Assembly: GCA_914767885.1 (NCBI GenBank)
Contig: CAJZBQ010000014.1
Coordinates: forward strand, 124,001 to 188,000
Source of the DNA: Blepharisma stoltei
Taxonomy: Eukaryota > Ciliophora > Heterotrichea > Heterotrichida > Blepharismidae
Direction of reading: 5' to 3'
Length of the DNA: 64,000 bases
Numbering within the stretch: the stretch's first letter is position 1; each line of letters starts with the position of its first letter. A program made the translations under genes and the position numbers. Below the pieces are notes generated by a model. That model did no database searches and was not told the origin of the DNA. It worked only from the letters and a program-made list of their open reading frames with translations. Shown piece after piece: positions 10,555-21,638 of this stretch.

Positions 10555-11991
10555 ATGGTTCTGGCGAATTTACTCATTGGTCTCTTGATGATTTATACTA
10601 GTAGTTCAAATACCATTGATGAAAAAGACTCCTTATGCAAGGAATATGACTCTAATAATAAAATTTCTGACAATTCATTGCAAAATGGTTGTTTAGAGAA
10701 TTTATAGAAATTTTCCATAAATAGCCTGCCTGGTATCTAGCTATTTCTATTAAAAAATAATTTATGGCGACTATATATACATAATAATTGTGAGAAGAAT
10801 CTGAAAATCGCATTTTTTGGAGATCATATTAAAAGCCATAATACCCCAGCTTATCCTTTGGTTCAATCCCTTATAGCCACCGGTCATGAAATTTGGTATT
10901 TTGGGTATATAGAAGATAAAGTCCCAATAGAAAAAATAGGTGGAAAATTTTTCCTGTATCCTGATAATAAAGGAATTGGTCATACTAGTGCAAATATGAG
11001 GCAAGTCACTAGAAATGCATCAGGGCTATTTAATATTAAAATTTTGACTGGGTTAGCTGAAATTTATGCACCATGGTTCATTGAAAATTTCAAAAATGAA
11101 AAATTTGATGCGGTGATTTATAGCTTTTTTGGAATCTGGGGAAATGCAATAAGCAAGTTTCTTAATGTTAAATCAATTTGTTCAAACCCTAGCTGGCTAA
11201 GAAAGCCTGAAATGGTTGAAATTACGTTTACAGAAGGCAAAGATCAGCAAAACTCAATATTAAAATCATTTAATGATAAATACCATACATTTTATATCCC
11301 AACAGATATAATTACTTGCTGGAATGCTGATAAAGTCATAGTTTACTCGTCTCAAAATCTTTTTCAGGCAGCTTTAGGGTCTGAAATGCCAAATCCTGAT
11401 AAATTTTTCTTTTATAATAGTCGAGTTCCTGATCCTGATTCTCTGAGTATATCAAAAACCCTTTCCCAAGGCAGCACCATTTATTGCACTTTAGGGACCA
11501 TGTTTAACTGGAATGAAGAGTTCTACACCTCATCAATAAAATATTTAAGCAAAACAGATTATAAGCTTATAATATCAGCCGGAGGAAATAAAGAAATTTA
11601 TGATAAACTGAAAACCCTTTATCATTTTGATAATATTGAAATCCATTTATTTGTAAACCAAACTGAAATTTTGCATAATTCAGCCGTTTTTATATCCCAC
11701 GGAGGGCCGAGTAGCTTTTTTGAAACATTATTTTATAGGGTTCCTATAATTGTAGTGCCTCAAGGAGGTGACCAGTTTGCGATTGCTAAAGCTGTAGAGA
11801 AGTTTAAAATCGGGGTTGATTTGACGAAATTTAAAGAAAATCTTGATGAAGGAATAAGTTTGGCTATGAAAGAAATAGAAGCGAATTATGGGCTGTATCA
11901 AAAAAATATAGAAAATGTCATTAGAAACTATTTGGTAGGGAAAACTACAGAAGAAGTAACGAGTGATATTACAGATTTTATTTTAACTTAA
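10555..11991 (+). CDS. UDP-glycosyltransferase (GT1 family), one IES
   Basis: 453 aa after removing a 75-bp IES. A hydrophobic N-terminal signal (MVLANLLIGLLMIYT) precedes the catalytic part, so entry to the secretory pathway is likely. The donor-binding signature is at the C-terminal end: FISHGGPSSFFETLFYRVPIIVVPQGGDQ. The N-terminal acceptor domain starts at LKIAFFGDHIKSHNTPAYPL. The layout fits the UGT/macrolide-type GT1 family. The sugar acceptor (sterol, lipid or xenobiotic) cannot be inferred. Confidence 0.8.
10703..10777. other. IES, 75 bp, in glycosyltransferase
   Basis: TA repeats at 10703 and 10778. The segment contains several stops. Removal restores an open frame between the signal region and the first beta strand. 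Confidence 0.7.
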
Positions 11992-12044
11992 ATAGAGATA
12001 ATTATGGAAGTGCAAAAAAGAAAATTAATAAAAAATAATATTTA

Positions 12045-12321
12045 CTCTTCCCTCAGCGATCGAACAAAAAAATTTTGGTTTTCATGAAAAGTGCTAATTT
12101 TTTTTAAAAATTATATAAATACCATATTTAGAAATAATTTTGAAACAAATATAAATATAATTTGTAAAATTTAGTTTGAAAATGCAAGCTGTTTAAAATT
12201 AAACAGAATTAATTAGAGATTCATTATAATAATTATCACTTTCATAAAATTTTATATTAAAAAATGTTTGAGCCAAAAGCAGGGATTTTCAAATGGTTTT
12301 GCTCACTAATGGAAGGTGGAG
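12045..12321 (+). mobile_element. Diverged MITE copy, family 1
   Basis: Begins CTCTTCCCTCAGCGATCGAAC and ends GGTTTTGCTCACTAATGGAAGGTGGAG, flanked by TTA (12042) and TAA (12322). It contains the family core (GTTTAAAATTAAACAGAATT near 12190). It is shorter and more decayed than the copies inside genes, and sits between two genes. Confidence 0.75.
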
Positions 12322-12373
12322 TAAGCAAAATATTGAATAAAAAGTATCTATTAGTAACATAAAACTATCAATT

Positions 12374-14216
12374 TTACTCATACAAAGTGATAGTCTCTTC
12401 CTGAATATTCTTGGCTGACCCCGACTTCTTCAAAAGTGCTCCAAATATTATATTCTGTTTTGACCTCTGCATCAGCACCGGTCCCATATCTTCATCACTT
12501 TCAGCTAATTTTTTTAGATTTTTCCACGCATTTTTGATATACTGCGTTTCCTCAATCATTTCACTACACAAAAATCTGGTAATATCAATAGCCAAAGTTG
12601 TCGTATATACAAGTTTGCATTTTTCTATTATATCTTCTTCATCATTAATTTTATTTTCAGGGCTGGCTGGTTCATCTGTGCTATCAGTTGCTGCCCTTTG
12701 TTTTGGGGCTTGAATTGTATAAATATCATATTTGCTTTCGCTGCATTTTACTCTTTTATGGGTTGGGCGTGGTGGAGCTTTAGGGTGTTCAATAGAGCCA
12801 TATGTCAAAATTGCGTGTCCTGGCTCAAGAGTGATGGTCCTTATTAGTGATAAATCAACGACTTCATTTCTGTCTGATACAAAACCCATCAGAATTATGG
12901 ACTGTTTTTCGTTGATTTTTTCGACTATTTCATAGTCAGACACAAAAGTGTCTCATTTTTTCCTGAGGTGGGGTTCAGTAATAATGTCAATTATGGTGTC
13001 GAGGGAAGCGTTAATCTCCATTTCACATTTGGCTTCGATAAAATTCCCTGATTTTTTGTAGCTGAGCTCAAGATTGCCTGGGTAGCCATCTGTGTTCAGC
13101 TTTTTCCAGGAGGAAGAGGTGTTATCGCTGGCAGAGCGTGGGGAAATTTGTGGCTGGAAGGTATTTTCGTTTCAGTTTTCAAAGGCTATGATTGCTTTTC
13201 TGTCGTCATTTAGAATGTAGTTTAATAAATGACTGTCTCCAAGCTGCTCTTTGATTTTCCCACAAATTTGCCAGGCAAGTTCTGCGGAATCTCCCTGGAA
13301 GGCTCGATTTAAATGAAGGTTTAATTTCATATCTCGAAGCACATCCATGCTGATTTTCATCATTGCGTCAATAATAGTTTGATAATACCTGAAGGTAGTT
13401 GAGCTTGTGAGTTTATATTCTTTTCCAAATAATTTGGAGTCTAATAGGAGCCTAATAAATAATAATTTTTTTTATAGCCTAAGTTAATTTAATATGATAT
13501 ATATACTGTTATTGATAAAATATGTCTATTTTTTCTAAAAAAATAATAAAAATAATCCTTAAATTTAAATTAAATCTAACTAGGCATAGAATGTCCAATG
13601 CTTTTGATCCTATTACTTCAACCCCGCACAGAGGCATAAGTTTCATCAGTAAAATTGTAGCGACTGGCATCGAAATTTCTTGTTTTTGGTTAAAAAACTC
13701 CCTTTCGAATTTTTCTATGGCTTTAAGTCTTTTATGTTCTGACTGGTCAACTCTTTTAATAAAATTAGCAACACACAACTCAGTTGGACTTAGCTTGCAA
13801 GTTGCTGATTTCCCACGATCTAAAAATAGCAACCGGAAGTTTTCTGGAATTTCAAGGAATTCACCCAAACTTTGGAGGGTTTGTGGGAAATTTAAGGAAG
13901 AAGAAATTCATTCCTCCAGAACCCTTTTTCGGGATTCTATACATAAATGATGCTTTTTCCCGAGAAGTTTCTTCTCAGGGAACTTTGGAAGCTGGGGCCA
14001 ATACTCATCGGAATTTGGGTGGGTCCTCAGAGCGTTTCTGAGTTGATGAAATTGACTGTAGCGCTTAAAAATTCTGTACTTGTAGGTGTGAAATGTTATA
14101 AGGACTTCGTATTCCTGAATGAATTTTACTGTGAAATTGCTTTTAAATACTTGATTAGTGCATCTTAATGCGGTTCTAGGAATGGTAACATTAATACAAC
14201 TATCTAAAAGTTCCAT
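12374..14216 (-). CDS. PX-START lipid-binding protein, one IES
   Basis: 572 aa after removing a 124-bp IES. The N-terminal about 110 residues form a PX domain (phosphoinositide binding) with KFIQEYEVLITFHTYKYRIFKRYSQFHQLRNAL. The C-terminal about 250 residues form a START domain (lipid transfer) with LRKKWDTFVSDYEIVEKI and KLVYTTTLAIDITRFLC. Three Trp codons are TGA, including conserved ones (KKWDTF, EEWISS, ENWNEN). The pairing suggests a membrane-targeted lipid transporter. The ligand is unknown. Confidence 0.8.
13453..13576. other. IES, 124 bp, in PX-START gene
   Basis: Minus-strand TTAG repeats, with TA at 13453 and 13577. Removal joins ...LDILCLV to RLLLDSKLFGKEYK in frame. Confidence 0.75.
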
Positions 14217-14681
14217 GACTTTTTATAAAATAATGTTACGTCATAATTTATTTTAGAAAGGAGCAGTTATTTAAGAAAAATTGATGATGAAGAATTATTG
14301 TGAGAAATAAGTGAAACGAGTTTTATTAGAGGATTAATTATTTAATGCTACTTAAAAATTATAAATGGTTTATAAATTTTATTAAATAGGAATAGCCAAT
14401 GTAAATTGCCATTTTCTGGAAATCATTTGATAAATATGTTCTAAAGTTTGATATATTGATTTATAAGGCATTAATCCTCTATTTTTCTAATAAATTCAAA
14501 GATTATGCATAAGCAAATCTCTTATAAAGACATATATACAAAAATCATAATTAAATAATTGCTGCCAGCAATATAAATTCTTAATAGCCTCTTCCAAATC
14601 CCAAAAATTTTATCGAGCCTTGTTTACATTTCAAACTAAATTAATTTTAAATTCGGTTAAAAGTATTAAAATTGCAGATAT
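14217..14681. other. Intergenic, no gene seen
   Basis: 465 bp of AT-rich sequence with short random frames only. It lies downstream of the kinase gene and upstream of the PX-START gene. Confidence 0.6.
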
Positions 14682-15551
14682 TTAATCAGTAATTGTTCTC
14701 TCAGCTCTTTCCTCTTCATTTAAAAACCATTCATGCTCTAACAAAGCACTCAGAGATATTCTATTTGCTGGTCTTCTTGTTAATAAATTTTTAATTACAT
14801 CTTTTGCTGCTTCACTTATATTGCAGAAATTTTTCCCTTCTAAATCAATAGGTTTTTTAAGGATTCTTGTCGCTATATCTTGATCATTTTTTCCATAAAA
14901 TGGCATTCTACCTACCAAAAGGATATAAGCTATTACTCCAAGTCCCCAAATATCTACTGATTCTCTATAAGGAATCCTTGATAAAATTTCTGGCGAGGCA
15001 TATTTTAAAGTTCCTACCGATTCCTGAGAATATTGATGTGGGCCTAAAATGCAGCTTAGTCCAAAATCAATAAGTATAGGCTTTAAATTCCTATCCTTAT
15101 CAGTTTCAATTAGGATATTTTCTAGCTTAAGGTCTCTATGAATTATTCCATTAGAATGTAAAAACTCCAAAGCATTTGCTAAATCCTTTATAATTTTTTT
15201 TGCAACATTTTCTCTGATAGAAAATTCTCTATCTTTAAGCCAGGTAAATAAAGATCCACCTGATATATAATCTGTGACTATAAAAAGCTCATTTGCGGTC
15301 TCATATACAGATTCTAGTCGTAAAATGCTTTCGTGTGTTATAAGTTTTAAGATATTAATTTCTCTTCTTAGTCTTGTTTCTGACCTTGCATCTAGTGGTT
15401 CTTTTGATATAACTTTTACAGCGACAGTATTGCCTGTATGCTTATTTCTGCCTAATTTGACTTCTCCATAAGCGCCTTTTCCTATAGTTTCGGTGGTTTC
15501 ATAATCAGCATAAAAATCTTTAAATTCCGTTTCACCCCTTATTGATGCCAT
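14682..15551 (-). CDS. Ser/Thr protein kinase, CAMK-like
   Basis: 289-aa kinase with little outside the catalytic domain. Glycine loop GKGAYGEVKLG, VAVKVISKE (ATP-binding Lys), HRDLKLENIL (catalytic loop), DFGLS, SPE at the end of the activation segment, and DIWGLGVIAYILLVGRMPF. The order and the AYILLVGRMPF block are typical of CAMK-group enzymes. No calmodulin-binding or EF-hand tail is present. No intron or IES is seen. The substrate is unknown. Confidence 0.85.
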   Translation of the reverse strand: MASIRGETEFKDFYADYETTETIGKGAYGEVKLGRNKHTGNTVAVKVISKEPLDARSETRLRREINILKLITHESILRLESVYETANELFIVTDYISGGSLFTWLKDREFSIRENVAKKIIKDLANALEFLHSNGIIHRDLKLENILIETDKDRNLKPILIDFGLSCILGPHQYSQESVGTLKYASPEILSRIPYRESVDIWGLGVIAYILLVGRMPFYGKNDQDIATRILKKPIDLEGKNFCNISEAAKDVIKNLLTRRPANRISLSALLEHEWFLNEEERAERTITD

Positions 15552-15668
15552 TCATTTTTCTTTTTGAGCTAGGCTTTCAGCTTCAAATAAAAAATATTCC
15601 TGATTATGCTGCTATAAAACACAGAAATTATTCAATTAAAATGTAAATATATAAAAAGGCTTATTTTT

Positions 15669-16674
15669 TTATTTTTCAAAAATAATTATATGTGGAATAT
15701 TTTTTTCAATTTTATTAAAAATATTTAAAAAAATAATAAAAAAATGTTCATCTTCAAATGTGTATTCAAATTTAGTATTTTTCAGTACAAAACTGTTCCC
15801 TGATGATTCTTCCACAAATAAATCGCTGGCAAAAATAATTCCAGCTGGATTACTCGCTACTCTATCCTTGCTTATTGCATAATACAAACTTTTATTTTTC
15901 AATAGAAAATAGTAATCTCTGTTGCTATATATAAGTTTCCCTTCCATCACATTTTCTAATCCTTCACAAAGTAATTTTTTAGGTAAAAAACACTCGTCAA
16001 TAATCGCAGGAAATGAGTTAAAAATACATTGCAAAACTAATTCACCGACTTCACTATTCAGCTGGATTGACTCTTTGAATTCTTCTAAATGAATATAATC
16101 TCTGTCTTCGAAAAGTTCCTGGACTTTTTCTTTATAATCCCATACAACCATAAGTCTCTTTTTGCATTTCGGACAATACATAGGCAAGTAAGATAAAATG
16201 AATAAAACATCATTTGAAGATAAGATATTTTAAGGAGATAATTAAATTTTTTTATAAGGGCAGCTCCTATTTTTAAGATGATTTTGCTATTAATGCTAAT
16301 AAAATCTTAAATTTGATTTAAAAAAGGTATATATGACTACTTTTACTGAAATCAAAAATTTTAAATAGTATCTCAGAAATTTCTCCAAAGGTTCCTTTAT
16401 AGAGAAGAATTAATCCATTCAGAAACTCTTTGATATCCAATTTGTTATCTTCATCTTCGTCTAGCGAATTGAATAACTGCTCGCCTAAAATACCCGAAAG
16501 TTTGGTAAACCTTAAAAATTGATCACGATTGATTCCATCATCAGATTGACCACAGCGTTTAGAGAGCTCTCTGAAAATTCTTTTGAGTTTCCTCCTCTCA
16601 GTTTTAGAGCCATCATGGCCAGATAGTTTTAAAGCTGCTCGCATTTTAAAACTTGATAAGGAATTTCGGCACAT
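15669..16674 (-). CDS. EF-hand protein with CxxC pair and PH-like domain, one IES
   Basis: 298 aa after removing a 109-bp IES that splits the second EF-hand. The N-terminal half holds paired EF-hands: loop 1 DEDEDNKLDIKEF is complete, while loop 2 is degenerate (DFSKSSHISSND). A CPKC motif follows (MYCPKCKKRL). The C-terminal third resembles a PH domain (EGKLIYSNRDYYFLLKNKSLYY, then NPAGIIFASDL). The combination suggests a calcium-responsive membrane adaptor (inference). Taken separately, the two halves would look like two genes. Confidence 0.7.
16221..16329. other. IES, 109 bp, in EF-hand/PH gene
   Basis: TA at 16221 and 16330. Removal joins FDFSKSSHI to SSNDVLFILSYLP, restoring a canonical EF-hand exit helix. 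Confidence 0.75.
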
Positions 16675-16693
16675 ATTCTAATATTTATATTAA

Positions 16694-17032
16694 CTCCCCT
16701 TTGTGAGCAAACAAAAAAATCTTGTTCGCTCATAGAGGGGTTAATTTTATTTTTTAAAACAATTTATATATAAATTTTATAGAATTTGTTTTTCGAAATT
16801 TAAAGCAATCCCAATTCGCAAAATTTTTTAAAGCAAATATTAATTTAATTTGTAAAATTTTTGTTTTAAAACGCAAATTGTTTAAAATTAAACAGAATTA
16901 GTTTGAGATTTCATTATCCTAAATATCACTTATATATAAATTTTTTTTTCTGTAAAAAATTTTTCTATTAAAAACATTTTGGTCATAAAATAGGGATTTT
17001 TCTAATAGTTTTGCTCACTCACAGAGGGGAAG
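16694..17032 (+). mobile_element. MITE, family 1, 339 bp
   Basis: Starts CTCCCCTTTGTGAGC, followed by the partner arm of a terminal hairpin (GTTCGCTCATAGAGGGG). Ends TTGCTCACTCACAGAGGGGAAG. Flanking TAA duplications are at 16691 and 17033. The conserved core lies near 16880. It is intergenic. Confidence 0.85.
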
Positions 17033-17236
17033 TAAGTTAAATTTCTAGCATAAAAGAAATCATCATGATGAATTTAATGAAAAATCCAAGTAAGATGGAG
17101 AAATTTATTTGAATGCAACGCTAATCTGAAAGATGTATTTAATTTATGATAAATTAACAAAATAGATGACGGCTTAAAGAGTTTATTTAAGTACTGATTC
17201 ATATATAGCTTAGACCCTGTTTTGGATCGGCCTTGA

Positions 17237-17387
17237 GCATCCCTCCCCCATGCACCCCCACCCCCTAACGGCCCCAAATATTTTAACATGTTAAATATTA
17301 ATTTGACAAGTTAAATATTCGAGGAGGTGTCAAATAATATTTTAATATCTAAAATTTTCAGGGTGGGGGTGACATGGGGAGGGGATA
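17237..17387. mobile_element. Short MITE, third family, about 150 bp
   Basis: Imperfect terminal inverted repeats: GCATCCCTCCCCCATGCACCC on the left, and its partner GGGTGACATGGGGAGGGGATAC on the right. The interior is AT-rich. No copy of this family is seen elsewhere in the window. Confidence 0.6.
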
Positions 17388-17572
17388 CTTAATGGCGAGC
17401 AACCACGAGGGGTGTGCTATACTGACTAATAAAATGAACTTACATTATATTCTAGATAAATTAAAATGAGAATTATAATAGAATTCAAAATTTTTTGATT
17501 CGTGTATGATGGCTCATTTATAATTTAATTTAACTGCATATGAAAAATTAGCTGATAGTTCAATATATAATT

Positions 17573-18751
17573 TTAATAATTAGGATTCTTATTAAACGAA
17601 AACCACGTAGAAAACATGCTCTCTTCTCCTTCAGTTTTAAACTCTATCAAAGCACTTTCATAAGCAGAAAGTTTTGATTTCTCGTCAGTGCTTTTAGAAA
17701 AAACTTCTTTATTTGTCTTTGTAAACAGCTGCTTGTTAGGGCTTCTTAATAAAAAGGATTTGTCTTTTTTGTCCAAAGAAGCAGCAGAGTTTGATTTTTC
17801 TTCGGTAGGGAATATAGAATTAGAATACAGCGAACTTGTCAGCACAGATTGTTCGTTATTAATTGGCTGAGGCTCAGGGAAAACTCCTCCTATCTGCTTC
17901 CAATAATAATAAAGCTGCCATGGCACAGGTGATTCCAAGCTTAAATAAATATCCCCAATAGTAATTTTCTCCTGGCTTCTATTAAATTCAATTAATTTTC
18001 CTTCCCATGATGCCAATAGTCCTATCATATAATCATTCGTAGAGCTCTCTATAAATGCAGGGTTTCACTTTACCTTAAGATGATCTAAGACCTCAATAAG
18101 CAGCATATTAGACCTCATATATAATTCCAATCTAGGGTTAAATCCATGCCTTACGAGCGCTTTGTGATAATTTGGGCTAAACGGCAATAATTGGACGTTT
18201 AAAGTATCAGGTACTCCTCTATATAAAAAATACTTCAGTACAAAACTTCCTCTATTTTTATTTTTCCCACAAAATTGACAAATTCGATCTTCGTCAGATT
18301 GACGCAAAAGTGGAGGGATGCCTAATAAGGATTTTTGGGGATGGTTATATTTGGATTTTACAGTGAAAGATAAAGCTTTCATACAGTTCTAAATATTTTT
18401 TACTGAGAAAAGGGTCATATTTTTTGAAAGGGCTCTCACTTCTTTTTTAAGGTGTGATGAAGAGCCTAAGGAGGTTAAATCGAAATTACTGAGTTTGAAA
18501 AATTCTGGGTTAGGGAGACTGGAATTCAAGGGCATTCCTGCTGATTCACAGAGTTTTTTTATAGTAATTAAACCGCGATAATATAATAATTTTACTTTTT
18601 CTGCTGTTTCTCGGCCTTGGTTCTAAATAATCATCACTTTTCTGAGCTGAAGAAAATAAAGTTGCAGGGCTTTGTAGTCAGGATCAATTTCCATGGCTTG
18701 ATAAAAAGCTTGTTTTTCTTTTTCGCTCCAAATTTTCCAAAGATCCGCCAT
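17573..18751 (-). CDS. Hypothetical CxxC protein, two 15-nt introns
   Basis: 382 aa once introns at 18623-18637 and 18389-18403 are removed. TGA encodes Trp at about 18066 (VKWNPAF). A CQFCGKNKNRG motif near residue 145 may bind zinc. The middle is ordered (LNVQLLPFSPNYHKALVRHG; GKLIEFNRSQEKITIGDIYL) and the C-terminus is Ser/Lys-rich. The start MADLWKIWSEKEKQAF is chosen as the first ATG of the open frame. I do not recognise the family. Confidence 0.65.
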
Positions 18752-18836
18752 TTTACAATAATAGTAAGCTGTATCTGAGCAGAATTAGAATTCCTTTTCG
18801 CGTTTTAATATCTCATTTCCTATACAAATTATTTAC

Positions 18837-19266
18837 TTAAACTTAAACTTAATTATTCGGTATTTTAGGTGTCTAGTGCCACAGTACAAAATGGAACTTT
18901 TAGCTAACTAGTGACGTCACGGAGCCATCTTGGATCACGGTGGTCAGCCCAACCCGCCAAGCCTTCTATCAACGCTTCGCCCCTAGCCGCCGCACATCAC
19001 CCTGCGCGTTGCCGTCGCTCTGCCTTAACTCAGCTCCTGCGCGTGTTCCGCCTAAGGGTCTTCTTCCCGTGGAGAAGTGCTGAGGGGTAAAACTCCGAGA
19101 TTTTGAACGCACTGAGGAGCTGTTCCTTTGGTTATCCCCAAAGTTAAACAGCTATTGCTGTGCCTGATTTTTCGAGAGAAAACCCAACCCCATAAATAAA
19201 ATTCCATGAAGGAGAGAAAATTACCAATAATTTCTCTCGAACCGAATGCCATTTTATTTATATATC
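18837..19266 (-). mobile_element. GC-rich retroposon-like element (R1), 430 bp
   Basis: GC-rich island in an AT-rich spacer. On the minus strand it begins AATAAAATGGCATTCGGTTCGAG and ends in a TTAAG-type repeat tail ((AAGTTT)n). Both sides carry the duplication AATTATTTAC (18827 and 19267). GGTTCGAG near the start resembles a tRNA-type B box (weak). Short ATG-led frames inside are not thought to be genes. Confidence 0.7.
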
Positions 19267-19448
19267 AATTATTTACAATTTAAATATTTTTCAATCCCTA
19301 TTCAATACGAATATGAATTTTATCCAATAATTTATTAGAAAATTTAATTAAAAGATTCTAATAAGAGTAAATATCCTACCATCTTTATATAAAGTAATAA
19401 AAAAATATAAAAATAATAATAAATGCTCAATATAGCCCAGTATATACT

Positions 19449-20507
19449 CTAAGCTAATGCAAAAGAATGCTTCCTAGAGATTCTTCTTTCGAATTTTTCC
19501 CCTTCATCATTATCATTATCATCAAGCAAGCTTTCCCTCATTTCTTCAGTTTTCCCCTTTTCTTCATCTAAATAGAACTTTTCTTCAGTATCTCCTGGAA
19601 TTTTTACCTTGGATCCTGCATAAGTAACAGTGAGATTTCCTGCCATAACAATGGCTCCTCCAATATAAGTGTATATTGCAGGAGGCGGCTGAATCCCTAC
19701 AACCCAGCCTATAAATGACCCAATTACTGGCTCAAAGTTAATAAATACTGAAATGACAAGACAGGACATGAATTTAAGCAGCCAATTTATAGCACCATGG
19801 CCTAATGCTCCTGGGACTAAGCCTAAATATATCACAATAAGCCAATCGCTTGTATAGATCCATTGAATCCCTTCAATTGGGGCGTCTCCTTGGACTGCAA
19901 CTGCAAAAATGTAGGCCCAGAGTGCAGCTTCCATATTAGCTATTGTCAAATAAGTCCACATAGGGACACATTTTTCCATAAGTTTCTTTCCTATAAGCAT
20001 ATAAATTGCCAATGTAATTGCCGTCATGAAGGCTATGACGTCTCCATACCAAGTAGACCCTTCGCTTTCAGAGTTCCCAAAAATAACGACGCTAAGTCCT
20101 ACAAATCCTATAACTACTCCAACGATTTCTAAAGGAGCCACTTTTTTGCAGAGTAGAAAATATGCAACTACCACTACAAGTGGAGCTGAACAGGAAAACA
20201 AGAGCGAGTGGGCGATTGACGTTAAATCTAAGCTCCAACACCACAGGCTAAAAGTAAGCCCAAGGCAGAGGCCAGAGATTAATAAATAATGCCAGCAGTC
20301 TCTGATCATGGTTTTGACTGCCTCTGGATCTTTACGAATCTCGTAAACCATAGGGACGATCTGAAGAATTGCAGTCACTTCAAGTCTCCAACAAGCTTTC
20401 ATGAACGGGCTAACTGAAGTTATTTGTTCAAAAGCTGCAGCGGCTGAGCTCAATGCAGCCATTGCAAAAACTAGGATCCCATACAACCCTATATCGCGGG
20501 CGTGCAT
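19449..20507 (-). CDS. EamA/DMT-family transporter
   Basis: 352-aa membrane protein with about ten hydrophobic segments and the two-repeat layout of drug/metabolite transporters. Examples are LYGILVFAMAALSSAAAAF, APLVVVVAYFLL, GVVIGFVGLSVVIFG and VISVFINFEPVIGSFIGWVVG. The cytosolic C-terminal tail (about 55 residues) is acidic and then basic. The repeat-end motif NFEPVIGSFIGW fits EamA proteins. The substrate is unknown. No IES or intron is needed. Confidence 0.8.
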   Translation of the reverse strand: MHARDIGLYGILVFAMAALSSAAAAFEQITSVSPFMKACWRLEVTAILQIVPMVYEIRKDPEAVKTMIRDCWHYLLISGLCLGLTFSLWCWSLDLTSIAHSLLFSCSAPLVVVVAYFLLCKKVAPLEIVGVVIGFVGLSVVIFGNSESEGSTWYGDVIAFMTAITLAIYMLIGKKLMEKCVPMWTYLTIANMEAALWAYIFAVAVQGDAPIEGIQWIYTSDWLIVIYLGLVPGALGHGAINWLLKFMSCLVISVFINFEPVIGSFIGWVVGIQPPPAIYTYIGGAIVMAGNLTVTYAGSKVKIPGDTEEKFYLDEEKGKTEEMRESLLDDNDNDEGEKFERRISRKHSFALA

Positions 20508-21081
20508 TTTATTATTGTAATTTTATGAAATTAGATTGAACTGAAATAAAAAGGAAAACGATATTGATTTTAGGCTATTTTTGCAAGCTAATTTTAAGAT
20601 AAGCAATAGAAATAGTCGTTAAAAATTAAAAATAGCTTCGTTATAATAAAAGAAGTTATAAATAACACATTTTTGTAGGAATTTGATTTTTGGATGATGA
20701 CGTAATATATATTATTATGGTAATGTAGGCAATTAAATAGTGAATTATAATTTATTATGCTGATTGTAGGCAATTAAATAGTGAATTATAATTTATTATG
20801 CTGATGATTGAATTATTTCAATCTGGAAATAGAAGTTTATCTAATTTAAGGCAGGCATGATTTTAAATAAAACAAAAGATTTATTTACATAAATAATGTG
20901 ATATCATATTATCCAGAAATAAATCAATGCTATTTTGTGTGTTTAAAGTACATGATATTTTATTAATAATGCCCATCTATCTCTGCAAATCAATTCCTTA
21001 TTTATTAATATTTTTCGCAATGGAAAATTCATTTAAAATCACAGTTATTATGATTTTTAAACCTACATAAATAAAAAAAGT
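20508..21081. other. Gene-poor AT-rich spacer
   Basis: No convincing frame with TGA as Trp. It contains the 41-bp tandem duplication listed separately. Confidence 0.55.
20724..20805. repeat. 41-bp tandem duplication
   Basis: Two adjacent identical units beginning TGTAGGCAATTAAATAGTG, at 20724 and 20765. Confidence 0.9.
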
Positions 21082-21638
21082 TTAATCAAAATTTAATACA
21101 TTAAAGCTTGTCTCTGATATACATAATTTCTGGAGCAATAGTTTGTCAAAATCATAGCAATCTTGACCAATATTATCAGCCCAAATAGTCATGATTAGTA
21201 ATTGCAGTTTTTTCTGGATCCTTAAAAAGCTTATGATTGCAGCTTGAGCGGTAGCAAGTCTTGCTTAGCGGTATATATTCAAGGCTTGATTTTTAGATGG
21301 CTGTATTATTGAAATAGAATTGATTGAGTCAGTATAGGGAGTGCAGGAAATGCTTGTAAAAGTTGAGATACAATTTTTCTCTTATTTCTGGCGCATACTT
21401 GAGCTTTGAGGCTAACTAAGTTATTGGCAAATATTCAAAGAATTCCATTAGCTCATCAGTTTGAGCATTAAAATTTCTGCAAATAAGTTATTATTCTTCA
21501 AATCGTAAGTCTATCTTTGGAGCCAAAGATATTATAATTTTCTTAAGAGTCTTTATTCAATCGAATTTATTCGATTCAATCAAGACTCTTGGCATTTATA
21601 TATCTAGTTGGATTTGGGAAAACAGCTGAGGATTCCAT
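21082..21638 (-). pseudogene. Decayed protein-coding gene
   Basis: Protein-like stretches lie in order but are split by TAA/TAG stops and at least two frame changes. An ATG at 21638 begins MESSAVFPNPTRYINAKSLDW. Later come QTDELMEFFEYLP, LKYAPEIREKLYLNFYKHFLHSLYW, KTCYRSSCNHKLFKDPEKT, and ADNIGQDCYDFDKLLLQKLC ending at TAA 21082. TGA as Trp fits several places. No arrangement of 15-16-nt introns removes the stops, so decay or several unseen IESs are the options. Family unknown. Confidence 0.45.
21545..21590. repeat. 22-bp inverted repeat (hairpin)
   Basis: Arms AAGAGTCTT...AATCGAAT and ATTCGATT...AAGACTCTT, separated by 2 bp, with two mismatches in 22. It lies inside the decayed gene, just after its start. 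Confidence 0.85.
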
